A DNA stretch of 64,000 nt from Maea johnstoni (lineage: Eukaryota; Annelida; Polychaeta; Spionida; Magelonidae), in assembly GCA_963942565.1 (NCBI GenBank), contig OZ012700.1, positions 1,594,795 to 1,658,794 of the forward strand, in the 5' to 3' direction. Positions within the stretch are counted from its first letter, which is position 1, and every line of letters begins with the position of its first letter. The notes under the pieces are model-generated. The model saw only the letters and a program-made list of their open reading frames with translations, ran no database searches and was not told the origin of the DNA. Shown here piece by piece: positions 11,457 through 22,805 of the stretch. Made by a program: the position numbers and the translations under genes.

Positions 11457-12206
11457 GTGGGAATCTTCAAATTAGAGAAGAAACAAAATGTATATTCTCA
11501 TCTGGGCAACCCAACTATTTAGCTTCTTCATTATAAAAGGAGAATGAAACATGGTTTTAGATTAATTCATTGGAACCTTAAAGATTTTAACAGTATCATA
11601 CATTAACAATATTTTAAACGATACTGCCCTTCTCCTACAGAGGTAAATGTTAATGGGCTCGTACAGGGGCCTTGACGTACCTGTAACGGGTATGTTATAT
11701 GCATGTTATCTGCCTATCAAATCAACAGGCATGTTTGTGTCACAAGGGAAATTAATAGGAAATGGTGTTTATTGGAAATGATCATTAAAACCCACTTAAA
11801 AATATATAATGACTTTTAGTTTGAGAGTATGGTCCACACCTAGTGTAGAATATTGACATGTCATCACAACAGTGTTAATAGCTTGATTACTGTTTACAAA
11901 AGATAAAGGGTATGGACCACACCTAGTGTAAAAAGGTGACACTATAATAAACCAAATACACCACCAACAAGAATATAGACTTTCATTATTATTTTACCCA
12001 GTAACACCTCCCAAAACAAGTGTTACATTTGAACTGACTTGTCAATATAACGAGCATGTAGTAATGTGCTCATTAAGGGCCTGTTAACACATCATTGAAT
12101 GAACAAATACATTTGTGTTGGTTTTGCTTTATGTGGGAAACTTGGGGTAACGGGGCCCGTTATTCTAACAGGCCAGTTACTTTGGAGGCAATTCAACAGG
12201 ACCATT
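11457..12206. repeat. Unassigned DNA with short dispersed repeats
   Basis: A segment like GTATGGTCCACACCTAGTGT at about 11828 recurs about 82 bp later as GTATGGACCACACCTAGTGT. A motif of the type CCTGTAACGGG / GGGCCTGTTAAC appears near 11690 and 12078 and again near 12630, 13160 and 13400. It may be fragments of one old repeat. Confidence 0.55.
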
Positions 12207-12417
12207 TTAACCCTTATGCTGCTGATGATAATTTTTCCAATACACCATGAAGCAAAAAAGCTGAGAAATGACCGAAACCCTGGCACATGGGTACTCATCT
12301 GAGACTACTCAGCGAGAGCTTTCAAATGAATACCAACATGACAGGGTTTAGATGTTTTTCAAAGATATTTGCGTCCTTGTGCTTTGGATTGAAGTCGCCT
12401 CAGCATTTGAAAGGTTA
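12207..12417 (+). mobile_element. Family A MITE, copy at 12.2 kb
   Basis: Near full length, from TTAACCCTTATGCTGCTG to TTGAAAGGTTAC. The conserved core AATACCAACATGACAGGG is present. Confidence 0.82.
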
Positions 12418-13191
12418 CCCCAATAATGCTTACGAGCTCCTTTATAAATTGTTGTATGGATCAATGATACTATTGGCAATACCTTTTTAATCAAGCATAC
12501 TTTTACAAAATATTTGAAGGAGAGATGTTGGTAATGATTTCGATCAAATCTTTTCTTTACTTTGCTTTGCCTGCAAATTATCATTAAAGTTGTGAGGCTG
12601 CTTTTGGCTGCTGTGAGCATTAATGGGTAAACAGGCCTGTAACATACCTCTTGTGAACACTTTAGGGTCTCTATGGGTGCCTTTAAGTTTCTGGGCTGCA
12701 GCAGGACTGCAATGGGCCCATACCTTGGGCCTATAGAGGATGTTCTTGTATGGGATTGTAGAGACATCTGGTGGTCATACAGAGAACTAAGTATTGTATT
12801 CTTGTTTTATTTTTATAATAAAAAGCCTCATATTTTCAAATTCAAATTTCTTCTGACATACAACCTTGAAAATGTTCCAAAATATATATTGTATATACAA
12901 TACCTCCATTAAGCATTAGTAATTGTGGTTGTATGGTGCCCTAAACGAAGCCAGCAGCAAAGCAAATAACTTAAACAACACTGCCATAAAAGTGATTGCT
13001 GGGACCAAAAAGCAGCAGAACACACAAGGAACCCTTTTTTGAAATGTAGATATAAAAAATAAATCTATATTAGTTATTAAACTTTTGAAATTTTTGATTT
13101 ACAGACCCATACAAGCCTGTAACTTGCATGAAACATATCTGTTGACACTGCTAAATGAGCATGTAACAGGCCTGTTCAAATGGGCCTATTA
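12418..13191. other. Unassigned sequence
   Basis: It holds two more fragments of the AACAGGCCTGTAAC-type dispersed motif (near 12633 and 13160). Nothing else is recognised. Confidence 0.5.
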
Positions 13192-13370
13192 TACAAGTGA
13201 ACTTGGATATGACAGACTCAATGGGACCAGGAAAATTGGTCCGTCATATGCAAAATCTGTCATATACATATGACGAATACTTGATAAGCATCGGACTGGG
13301 ACCAAGCATATCGTTCGTCATATGCAAAAATCCGTCGTACAGTAGTCCGTCATATCCAAGTTCACCTGTA
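13192..13370. mobile_element. pogo/mariner-type MITE, copy 1
   Basis: The termini are inverted: ACAAGTGAACTTGGATATGA at the left and TCATATCCAAGTTCACCTGT at the right. The sequence is nearly the same as at 17440-17618. CAG-ended repeats with a TA target are typical of pogo/Tigger-like members of Tc1/mariner. There is no transposase. Confidence 0.85.
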
Positions 13371-13531
13371 TACTTGTGTATACTACTGCGCATAATGGAC
13401 ATGTAACAGGCATGTTAAGGTCCATTTTATGAATTTTTAAAACCTAAAATGATAAGTATGAAAGTTTACTTTTTGAATACGATACCTATCCCTAATTAGA
13501 TGTACAAATTACAAAGAAGTGCAATGAATAA
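13371..13531. other. Unassigned sequence
   Basis: A fragment of the ACATGTAACAGGCATGTTAA motif lies at about 13399-13420. Otherwise nothing is recognised. Confidence 0.4.
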
Positions 13532-13928
13532 TTAACCCTTATGCTGCTGTTGGCTAATTTGGCCAATACAAAATGATGCAAAAAAACTGAAAAAAAAAAC
13601 TGAAACCTTGGGACATGGGTACTCATCTGACAGTACTCAGTGAGAGCTTTCCAATGAATACCAACATGGCAGGGTTTAGATGCTTTTCAGAAATCTTTTT
13701 TTTTTTGAATTTATTTTGTTTATTCATTCGCAAGGAAAACAGACAGGATACAAATATATAAATAGGATGCGGTATTCTTACATGGTGATGTAATCTTGTA
13801 AGTGGACATAGTGATGACAGTGAATAGTCTAAAAACAATATGATATACATAATATGTGGAAAAATAGTTCAGAAAGTGTTGCATCATTGTGTTTTGGATG
13901 AAAGAAGCCTTAGCATTGGAAGGGCTAA
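13532..13928 (+). mobile_element. Family A MITE, copy at 13.5 kb, interrupted
   Basis: The ends are TTAACCCTTATGCTGCTG and GGAAGGGCTAA. The body is split by a 174-bp retroposed insertion at 13694-13867. Without that insertion it would be about 215 bp, the family size. Confidence 0.85.
13694..13867 (-). mobile_element. Retroposed fragment with poly(A) inside a MITE
   Basis: The left edge is a T-run, that is, a poly(A) tail read on the minus strand, preceded in that reading by AATAAACAAAATAAA with polyadenylation-signal-like AATAAA. The 8-mer TTCAGAAA flanks it on both sides (13686-13693 and 13868-13875). This marks target-primed insertion of a LINE 3' end or a processed transcript. The source gene is not recognised. 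Confidence 0.8.
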
Positions 13929-14023
13929 TAGGTGGTGACCATAGTCTGGCCTACAGATCCAAATCTCATTTTCTATGTTTGGACCTATCGGCCCCAAACA
14001 TGGAAGATGAAACTGTTTTCACC

Positions 14024-15340
14024 TCAGATGGCATAGTTTTCCTGTTTAATTGATGTGCAATGAGTACTCTCCTTTATCTCTTGTTTTAAAGCAACACACT
14101 GTCCGTCCACTACCACCCACTGGAGTGGTTCAACTGACTCTGGACCTGTCGTGTGAAGTATTGAATCTAAGTGGGACTTCATATGATCTTGCAGTTCTAT
14201 GAAAGAGCTGAATGTCTCACGACATTTCTGACACTGAAAGAGTTTTTCCACTGAGTGGGTTCCACTATGTGCTGCCATATTATCAGAATGAGAGGGTGCA
14301 TCCTCACACACTTCACTCTTGATAGGGTTTTTACCTATTTGAATACTTTTCTGCCCTGTGAGTGCCGGAGAAGAGAATGCTTCATGGTACATCTCAGGTT
14401 TGAATGGTTTTTCCCCTTTGTGAATTAGCTTGTGCTTTATTAGATCTGAAACCTGGTTGAAGGAATCATCACATAGTTCACACTTGAATGGTCTTTCCCC
14501 AATGTGAATTATTTCATGCTGTTTCAAATGTGTAGTCCGTGCAAATGCTTTATCACATACATCACATTGATATGGTTGCTCCCCTGAATGGAATCTTCTA
14601 TGCTGTATCAACCTTGAAGACTGGGAGAATGCCTTGTCACAGAGCTCACACTGGAAGGGTCTTTCCCCTGTGTGAGTACGCTTGTGCTGTGCCAGGTGCG
14701 AGGTCCGGGAGAAGGCTTTGCTACACACCTCACACTGGAATGGTTTTTCTCCTGAGTGAATCTGTAGATGTCGATTCAAGGCTGAAGAGAAGGTAAACGC
14801 TTTATCACACAGATTACACTGGAATGGTTGTTCCCCTGTGTGAATTCTTCGATGTCGTATTAGATGTGAACGATTGGAGAAGGCTTTGTTACACACTTCA
14901 CACATGAATGGTTTTTCCCCAGTGTGAATTTTTCTGTGGTGTGTCAGCCCTGAGGACTGGGTGAATGTTTTATCACATAGTTCACACTGGAATGGCTTTT
15001 CTCCTGTATGAGTCCGTGTATGCTGTATAAGTGTTGATGAGTGGGAGAATGCTTTATCACATACCTCACACTTGAATGGTCTTTCCCCTGTGTGAGTTCT
15101 CTTATGCTGTACCAGGGCTGAGGAGTCTGAGAATGCTTTATCACAGAGCTCACACTGGAATGGTTTTTCTCCTGTGTGAATTCTTCTATGCTGCGTTAGC
15201 GATGAATACCTAATGAATGCTTTTTCACATAACTCACACTGAAATGGTTTTTCTCCTGTGTGATTTTTTTTGTGTCGAATCAATGCTGAAGAACTGGAGT
15301 ATGCTTTCTCACATACGTCACACAAGAATGAGCTTTCCAT
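14024..15340 (-). CDS. C2H2 zinc-finger protein, last exon
   Basis: This 438-residue frame is a likely sequence-specific nuclear DNA-binding protein. About 11 consecutive C2H2 fingers of the C-x2-C-x12-H-x3-H type fill residues 1-310, joined by canonical TGEKP/TGERP linkers. Two decayed fingers follow (cysteines or histidines replaced, about residues 311-365), then one last good finger near 366-392. The tail ends in a short sequence with two K-Q-E motifs, suggestive of sumoylation sites. No KRAB, BTB, SCAN or ZAD domain is visible in this exon. The first methionine lies only five residues before the first finger cysteine. The exon appears to begin at a splice acceptor about 190 bp upstream (near 15533), so further 5' exons or 5' UTR should lie at higher coordinates. 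The decayed locus at 25.6 kb ends in a similar I-K-Q-E-N tail, so the two may share an origin. The DNA target is unknown. Confidence 0.9.
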   Translation of the reverse strand: MESSFLCDVCEKAYSSSSALIRHKKNHTGEKPFQCELCEKAFIRYSSLTQHRRIHTGEKPFQCELCDKAFSDSSALVQHKRTHTGERPFKCEVCDKAFSHSSTLIQHTRTHTGEKPFQCELCDKTFTQSSGLTHHRKIHTGEKPFMCEVCNKAFSNRSHLIRHRRIHTGEQPFQCNLCDKAFTFSSALNRHLQIHSGEKPFQCEVCSKAFSRTSHLAQHKRTHTGERPFQCELCDKAFSQSSRLIQHRRFHSGEQPYQCDVCDKAFARTTHLKQHEIIHIGERPFKCELCDDSFNQVSDLIKHKLIHKGEKPFKPEMYHEAFSSPALTGQKSIQIGKNPIKSEVCEDAPSHSDNMAAHSGTHSVEKLFQCQKCRETFSSFIELQDHMKSHLDSILHTTGPESVEPLQWVVVDGQCVALKQEIKESTHCTSIKQENYAI

Positions 15341-15532
15341 CTTCTACGCCCTTCTTCAGACTTTCCTAGTTATAATCACATGCCCTCTGTTCGCTGAGTT
15401 TACTAATAGTTTCTTGGTGATTTTAGCTGCTCCTGGATATAAGGAGTGTTTAAATATTTTCAGGGTGACTGCAAATTTTGACAGAAACTGGTGAAAGCAT
15501 CAGCAAGAGTATCAGCCTTTCTAAAGTCATGA

Positions 15533-15560
15533 GCTGAAAAGAAAAAAAACAGTAACAATT
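15533..15560 (-). promoter_or_regulatory. Probable splice acceptor of the zinc-finger exon
   Basis: On the minus strand, a long pyrimidine run (GTTTTTTTTCTTTTCAG) ends in CAG immediately before base 15533. It is a strong 3' splice site placed 193 bp before the ATG of the zinc-finger frame. The leader between them lacks any supported coding sequence. Confidence 0.6.
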
Positions 15561-15612
15561 AGATCAACAAGATGAAAGTTAACAAATAGGTCTAGCAAAT
15601 GGGAAGTAAATA

Positions 15613-15821
15613 CTGTAGATCAGTTAAATATGGCGTGAACATTATATAGCGCAATTACGGTACTGCCCTGGATAGCGCGATCTAAGTATAGCGGTGAACA
15701 GGAACAGCAGCAACAAGTTCAATTAAGAATTTGATAAAGACGGGGATTTTATAATAGCGCATATGGGCAGAGCGCTATTATCGCTATCTTATTGTTCCCG
15801 CTATACTTAAGTGATTTACAG
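15613..15821. mobile_element. Tc1/mariner-type MITE
   Basis: Inverted ends CTGTAGATCAGTTAAATATG (left) and the inverse of CTGTAAATCACTTAAGTATA (right), each flanked by TA. It is about 209 bp and rich in TATAGCGC-type strings. It probably lies in the intron of the zinc-finger gene. Confidence 0.75.
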
Positions 15822-15906
15822 TACTAGTCAACCTCATTATAGGACAACAGAGAATCACAAGCAGGATTAAATTCTGTACAGTAGTCAGAGACAGCGGGCA
15901 GTGTGT

Positions 15907-16626
15907 CAGGGCTCGACATTAAGGCTAGCCATGTAGCCACGGGCAGCCGGGCTAGTAATTGAAAGTGAGGGCTAGTAAATTCTACCTGTGTGAAGACCTG
16001 AGGGGTTAGTTAAAATTATAATATCAGCCCTTAAAAAAGTACGAAGCCCTCCTTTGGCTCTGCATACCTGGATGATAATATAACTCAATTCAATAGAGGC
16101 TACATGTTATCAACAGAGGACACTATTTGAAAAAAGTTGTCATTAATATCAGGGCTAGCAGAAATATATCAGGGCTAGAGTTTGGAATCGGTCACAATTT
16201 TCAAGATCGATCATCAGTCCATCCTAACTACCGATGATTGATTAATAATCAAAGTTGTATATGCGCAGTTTTCCTTTGGTAGTCTTGGCTTGTTCAATGG
16301 TTCTTGGCTCAATTTTTATAACGGAGCTAATCTAAATTTTTAGATACCCCTTGAACCCCTTAATTCTATTTGTTACATCACTGCTTGATATTAATTAAGA
16401 TTTTGCAGGCTTAAGTGGAGTCTCTCACTTAAACTATAGGCTGTTTCTAGAGACAGTTTATTTTTTGAAAAAACTTTAGAAATAATCGTTTGCATAAAAT
16501 TGCAATCGATCACCAAAACCAGAGTTTGAATGAGCGATTAATTGGCATGTCCGATTAATCGGACAATACCTAATCAGGGCTAGTAAAAGTTGTTTTTTGT
16601 GAATTTTTTCGTAGTGTGGAGCCCTG
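15907..16626. mobile_element. Probable hAT-like non-autonomous element, nested
   Basis: The left end, CAGGGCTCGACATTAAGG, and the right end, GTGTGGAGCCCTG, form short inverted termini. AGGGCTAGTA strings recur throughout (15962, 16150, 16166, 16575). The stretch 16175-16570, rich in ATCGATTA/CGATTAAT, looks like a separate inserted piece. The target duplication is not clear. Confidence 0.5.
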
Positions 16627-17439
16627 TGAGTGGTTAACCATTAGAAGTCTCAGCTCATCTTAGACCACTCAGCTATCAGGGTTGGGAGACAGTGGTGTGA
16701 GACAGTGGACAGTCAGTGGTAATACCTCAACAATTGGCCATAAGGCTATCAAGAGCAAACATCTAGAAAATAAAAAGGATTTTAGAAATTACTTCTTTTT
16801 AAAACTAAAAAGGAAAAGTTTCTGGGAAGTTGATTTTGGGTGAATACAGCATTCTAGAAACCGTGTAAAATGTTTGGAGATTTTTCTGCAAAAGAGACAA
16901 AAAATCTATTCAGAGAAAACAACCCTAAATATGTATATAGAAAGCACATAATATCATTACGCAACCTCAAAGGAGTCGTGTTGAGATAAAAATATTTACT
17001 AATCTGCTTGCTATACTCCTCACAAGATATGGGTGTTTTTATGGTTAAATGTTTGTCTGTAGAAATGATACCCTGAGGGCTAAGATCTAGGCTGAGTATT
17101 CTGACGAGTTAAGTGATTTTAAAACTAGAGATTGGCATCTTAAAAACCTTCACAATATGATACGATATCAATATTTGCTTACAATAACTTAACATTATTT
17201 CAAACAATATATTCCGTCTACCAGCAACTTAAATTTGTTAAATTTTGACAGTCAACTTCAGAAATTTCACGAATGAATGGTGAACTGCCTTCATGTGGAG
17301 ATATCAGTTAATTCCATTTCATATTGTTATTAAGCAGTATTGATTTGGTATTGATATTTGGTATCTTATTGGGTACTGGTACTATTCCCTATTTACAACA
17401 GTAACAGGAATAAAATATGCAATGGTGGCAGATTTTTTA
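16627..17439. other. Unassigned sequence
   Basis: No gene, RNA or repeat family is recognised. Confidence 0.5.
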
Positions 17440-17618
17440 TACAGGTGAACTTGGATATGACAGACTCAATGGGACCAGGAAAATTGGTCCGTCATATGCA
17501 AAATCCGTCGTATACATATAACGAATACTTGATATGCATCGGACTGGGACCAAGCATATCGTCCGTTATATGCAAAAATCCGTGGTACAGTGGTCCGTCA
17601 TATCCAAGTTCACCTGTA
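17440..17618. mobile_element. pogo/mariner-type MITE, copy 2
   Basis: A cleaner copy of 13192-13370. CAGGTGAACTTGGATATGAC faces its exact inverse, with TA on each side (17440-17441 and 17617-17618). Confidence 0.9.
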
Positions 17619-17916
17619 TTGAACTAGAATGCCAGTATTTTCCCACAGATATGAATGTCTCCCTTGCTGGGATAATGAAAAGCTAGGTACTGAAGGAATG
17701 GTATCCTATCAATGAACCCCACCATGCAATCATGCTATCTCAGGGCTTGATATTATTATTTTATCCAATTGCATCTTTAAAAGCTACCTACAGGCGTTCC
17801 ATATAGAAACCAGTACATCTTTGGGCTCCCTGCAGAAATTTGAGGAGCCGCAGGGGAAAATCACGAGCTCTGTGTCTGGTAAGAAATGTATAGTTAGAGA
17901 TCATAACAAATAAGTA
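17619..17916. other. Unassigned sequence
   Basis: Nothing recognised. Confidence 0.4.
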
Positions 17917-17924
17917 TGTCACTG

Positions 17925-18236
17925 CAGGGTCTTAGCCAGGATTTCAAAAATGCCTGTCCAAACCAGCAATTTCAAAATTTCTGCCCATCCAGATTTAGCT
18001 ACTAATCTACTTCAAATCCTTATACCAGCTACTATATATAGCCTAGTGTGTCAAAAAAGGCAATTTACACTTTAGTCATGTCATAGAAGATGGTTTGTTA
18101 GATAAATATATGGTTATTTCACCCAGAAAGTCAAAATTGAAAAATCATCATAGAAAAGTTTGCCTGTCCAAACAGGAGGTTTTTAGGAAACTACCTGTAC
18201 AAAAGATAGGTAGGACGGGTGCTGGCTAAGTCCCTG
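17925..18236. mobile_element. hAT MITE (family B), intact copy
   Basis: This 312-bp element has ends CAGGGTCTTAGCCAGGA and CTGGCTAAGTCCCTG. It is bounded by an exact 8-bp target duplication, TGTCACTG (17917-17924 and 18237-18244). The 8-bp duplication and CAGGG ends place it with the hAT superfamily. It has no coding capacity. Confidence 0.93.
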
Positions 18237-18323
18237 TGTCACTGGAAACATAGATGATACATACTATGTACTAACTCCATGAACATTTTGTTAAAATAAT
18301 TGATTCCATTATTTAGAGTGACA

Positions 18324-19321
18324 CAGGGACTTAGCCAGGACCTGTCCAGCTTGTCATTTTACAGACAGTTTCCTGAAAACTAGACCCGGTTTGTGTCTCT
18401 ATCCAGGCCAGCTGTTCTTAATACTGACAACTATTTGGCCTTCAGAGACACGGTACCACTGCATTGTAAAAACCTGGCATCCACTACGGTGAATTCACCG
18501 TAGTGGATTTCTCGCGTGATAAGGCGAGTGTCACGGCCAGACTTATACCAATGAATTAAGTACATCTTTGACTAGAGTATTTGCCCTAAGTCGGCAGGTG
18601 ACAATGGTTGGAATGTTTTATAATCTTAGAAAGAAGTTCTGAAGCGGCAATTTCCGCCATTTTAAAATTCCGACGATGCTTAGGCCTGACTAATCGAGCA
18701 CCTGCCAAGACATTAGGAGCGTCTGTTCGCATATAACAGACGCTCCTAATGTCTTGGCAGGTGCTCGATTAGTCAGGCCTAAGCATACATCGGAATTTTA
18801 AAATGGCGGAAATTGCCGCTTCAGAACTTCTTTCTAAGATTATAAAACATTCCAACCATTGTCACCTGCCGACTTAGGGCAAATACTCTAGTCAAAGATG
18901 TACTTAATTCATTGGTATAAGTCTGGCCGTGACACTCGCCTTATCACGCGAGAAATCCACTACGGTGAATTCACCGTAGTGGATGCCAGGTTTTTACAAT
19001 GCAGTGGTACCGTGTCTCTGAAGGCCAAATAGACGTCAGTATTAAGAACAGCTGGCCTGGATAGAGACACAAACCGGGTCTACCTGAAAACCTGTTTTTG
19101 TTAGGCAAAAGTCTCTATGAAGAATCTTCAATTTTGATTTTTTGGGGTAATTACCAAGTACTTTGATAACAAAGCATCTTCTAGGAATTGGTTGAAGTGT
19201 AAATTGCTTTTTTTTCAACAAGACTATAAAATGTATTTGGTCTATGGATTTGAAGGAACTCTGGATGGGCAGAAATTTAGGGACTTTGACAGGCGGTTTT
19301 AAGATCCTGAGCAAGACCCTG
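18324..19321. mobile_element. hAT MITE (family B) split by a fold-back element
   Basis: The left end is CAGGGACTTAGCCAGGA. The right end, GAGCAAGACCCTG, is decayed. Removing the 702-bp insertion leaves about 290 bp, close to the family size. Confidence 0.8.
18381..19082. mobile_element. Mutator-like fold-back element, 702 bp
   Basis: The two arms of about 347 bp (18381-18727 and 18736-19082) are inverted and nearly identical, with a loop of about 8 bp. The ends are TAGACCCGG and CCGGGTCTA. The 9-mer CCTGAAAAC borders both sides (18372-18380 and 19083-19091); a 9-bp duplication is characteristic of Mutator-like elements. Each arm also holds a smaller perfect palindrome centred on GGTGAATTCACC. 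The near-identity of the arms suggests a recent insertion or arm conversion. Confidence 0.92.
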
Positions 19322-22300
19322 ATGCTGATAGGGGCTGGGATGCCAGTGTTGACACAGGAAGATGTGATCTCTATTGAGAGAGAATAGCATAGCCAGCCAT
19401 CCTTCGTTAGCCGATATTCTATTTCATCTCAATATTTACAACTTTTCGCTCAAATGACATAATGTTAGCCTAGAGTCTAGGACTCGGCATCGTTAGCAAT
19501 GCTGGGATAAAGCGCTTCTCATACGCAACAATCGCCAGACTTCGTATTTTTTGGATAAAATAAAGTTGACTCCGGGACAAAGGAGTTGTCATCCCCGCTA
19601 CCGGACATCGAATGGCGCTCATATTTACCTAGAATGCTGCGTGTAGCAGATAAAATCCGGATGACGGGTTTCACCTGACTCCATCTTGGATCCAAAGTGA
19701 GGCTCCGAGAAAGGGAGTAATCATTAATTGCGATCACACTATGGCCCTATTTACATGATACAGGGGCTTAGCCGCCTATGCGTCCAGCGTGTCACTTGGA
19801 CACCCAGAACACTGTTTTTTGACAGTTTGGACACCCAAAGGTTTATGTCAGAATTTGCTGATGATGACTTTTCTGAGAGGATAGAAGATATAGAAGCTGT
19901 AGTGCCACTTTTATAAGACACACCAGGGAGTTTTAACTAAAGGGAGTGGCAACGTGGCATGCAGTCCATTAGCTTTACACTGTGGAGGGAAATCTTACCT
20001 AGGAGCTCAGTTAGATAAGGAAGGCGGCCATCTTGCCTAGCAGGTTTGATAGCAGGTTGAATGGACCTCTTGTACTTTCAAACATGTAAGACATGAATTT
20101 TATTTTTTGGAGAGGCTTAACAACATAGAGATTCTGGGGATGAATGTAGGAACTATTGTTTACTATGCTTAATTGATGTTAGTGTAATTGCAATACACAT
20201 ATTTGGGGTGGTTCAATCGGGGACTCTATTTCAATTGTGATAAGACTAAACATCAGTCATGAGTCATTTTTAGTAAATTCCACCTTCTAATTCTCAGAAA
20301 CCAACACTTTCAAGTTTGTTTATAAGGTGAAATAGATAAATAGAGAAGTTACTCTCTAGCGTAAAACTATTTTCAAAGAAATTTGTTCACCTGAAATAGT
20401 ATTTTTTCCCGGTTTTCTGGACCTTATGTAAGGTAATAATGGGATTATATTTTCTGCCATTTTGTATGCTTGATGTTGAATAAAACACTTTTTTACATAT
20501 TTTTCTCCCATGTAAAGTTTTGAAATATTAATAGATTTGTATTTCCTATTATCAAGCTATTCTTTGCTGCATTTTCTAGTTTCCAGGATTTTGAAGTCTC
20601 AAATTTGAGGGCAACTTCAGGTCCAAGGAATCAACAGACAAATAAACTAGAAATAGGCCGTCACATAAGGGGTTATTTATTGAAATAGTGCTGATGACAC
20701 ATACCTATGTTAGCATCCTGAAAATACGTCTTAAACTGAAGCAAACGTATGCTCATTGCAACAAGGCTAACATTAATTAAACATGGCCATTCAACAAACA
20801 AAATATCTAACAGTACTCACATACATTCCTAGAATGCCCAGGTTGTTAAGCCTCCCCAAAAGGTAAAAACTGAAACTATCTAGATGTTTGAGAGGTTGAT
20901 GAACCCTCTCCCTCCACCAAACATATTTGAGGTTTTCCAAGCCAAAATGACACTTCTATGATAAGTCTGCAAATCAAATATCTAGACTGTAATTCTGTTT
21001 CTGCCTGTTGGCAGCAGACAATACCCTCACTCAGGATGTTATGAGGCCCATCCCGTCTGACACCAATTAGCTTATTGTCTTTTTAAGACCTGAGGAAATA
21101 AAAGAAGCCCAACCTGGCCAGTGGGGATTGCAATCAGACGGGTGTGTCCTGTACTGCCCCTGACAGGTGTGGATCTGAGAGTAAAGGCAATCCACACCAG
21201 TAGAATAAGACTATACACTGAGACAGGAAAATATCATGTTTTGTCACTGCATCCTGTCTGATGTTATGGACCTGTGAAACCATGAAATAGACAAACTAAC
21301 AGAACTGTTCTACATTAAGCTAATGACATTACTTTAGGAAAACTTCATGTATTCTTTTTGGACAACAAAGCTATTGTACTGTAAAGAACTCGGGGAATAT
21401 AGGCTTATTTACAGCTTTACAATGTATTAAAATAGATGGGTGTATGGCTTTTAGAATTATCTTATTTCAATTAATGAAGATGTGAAGAACTGAGGAATGG
21501 TACAATTTACAGAAACATTTTTGCTAAGGCAACTCAAAGAAACACTTAATCATCATGAGTTTTTGGATTAGCATCTTTTCTCAACCCATTCATACTCTAG
21601 ACAACTACATACCCTGTGGTACAGCCTACACAGGAAGTTGTGATAAGTAGAGCAGTGCACATGCCCGGCTGAGCCAGGATGAGCTCCTGGGTATGAGTGG
21701 GGTGCAGATAAGAGCTCATTTGCATAACAATAGTGCATGACTGGTGTAGGAGCTTTTACTCTTTGTGTCATATCTCCTTAGTCTATATATCTCTGGACAC
21801 ACAAAGCAGTTACTGGCCTAAAAAAGCAAAATCTGTAAATATATAGGGTTTGTTTTATTAGTAGTATATACTTCAAGTACCACACTTTGTACCACACTTT
21901 GGACACGCAAAAGTCTATGAAACCTCTATTTGGACACCCTGTTTCCAAATATTGGCTAAGACCATGCACATGAACAGTGCAAACAGTGCGCAATAGAGCA
22001 GGGTAAATCCAGTGGCTTCAAAGCATATTTGGAAAGTTCAATTAAAAGGTAACGGCTATATTCTCTCGCCGAATTTAAAATATCAAAACATCAGCATGAA
22101 GACTATGGCGCTCCACGAGAGAGTTAGCTGGCTGTTTCCCTCTCTGTTCCCGCCACGTGCATTATTAACTTGATTAAGGATGCCCGCACCAGTTTTACTT
22201 TTGTCATCAGAATTTTCTAATTTTTGGATATGTTATACGGTGTGGGATAAAACTAAAGGAAATGTAAAAAGAAACTGGCTGTTTGGCCGATATTTTTTGC

Positions 22301-22564
22301 CAGAGAGAAATTTGTGATTTTTGAAACGTGGCCTTTTTAGAGAAAAGAGCACATCACGTCGCACATTTTTTGATTTTTAACCGACTCATTCTGGGTTGTT
22401 CGCCCACAGAAAAAGGAATTGTAGATCTTCATGCGTGTAAATTTGCATGCAGGCAATGGGGTAGGTCCTCTTTCTGCTTGCCCAAACTGTATTTCAATAC
22501 CAGCTATATCTTTTGCATAGCCTAGGATTTAATTGGAGGGGTTGAGTCAAATATGATCACTTTT
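19322..22564. other. Mostly unassigned DNA with two family B fragments
   Basis: Partial family B pieces lie near 19763-19850 (CAGGGGCTTAGCC) and 21890-21967 (TTGGACACCCTG...TTGGCTAAGACC). The rest shows no supportable gene or RNA. The 19480-19740 part is somewhat richer in CpG than its surroundings. Confidence 0.5.
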
Positions 22565-22805
22565 TTTCAAAAATGGACGCAAATATTGGGCAATTTATCG
22601 CACATAATGAATTGTAAAAAGAAACTTAGTCCGAAACATTATTTAATTTTTTTATATGTTCGTGCCCTGTAAATTTGCATTCTTTATGTGAAAAAGATAT
22701 TAGGGGTGTTTCGAGTTACTTTTTTTGCTAAAGAGCTATGAATGAAAGGGTACGTTTCTTGCTTTTTTATGAAAATGAAAAGACAATGACACGGCCTGTG
22801 TTTCC
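22565..22805. repeat. Direct duplicate, copy 1 (about 240 bp)
   Basis: GGGCAATTTATCGCACATAA and the following sequence through a GAGCTATGAATG...GGGTACGTTT string recur about 485 bp downstream, with indels. Confidence 0.8.

Noticed and set aside
19728-19916. Short plus-strand frame at 19.7 kb
   Set aside because: It covers a hAT MITE fragment and shows no protein family.
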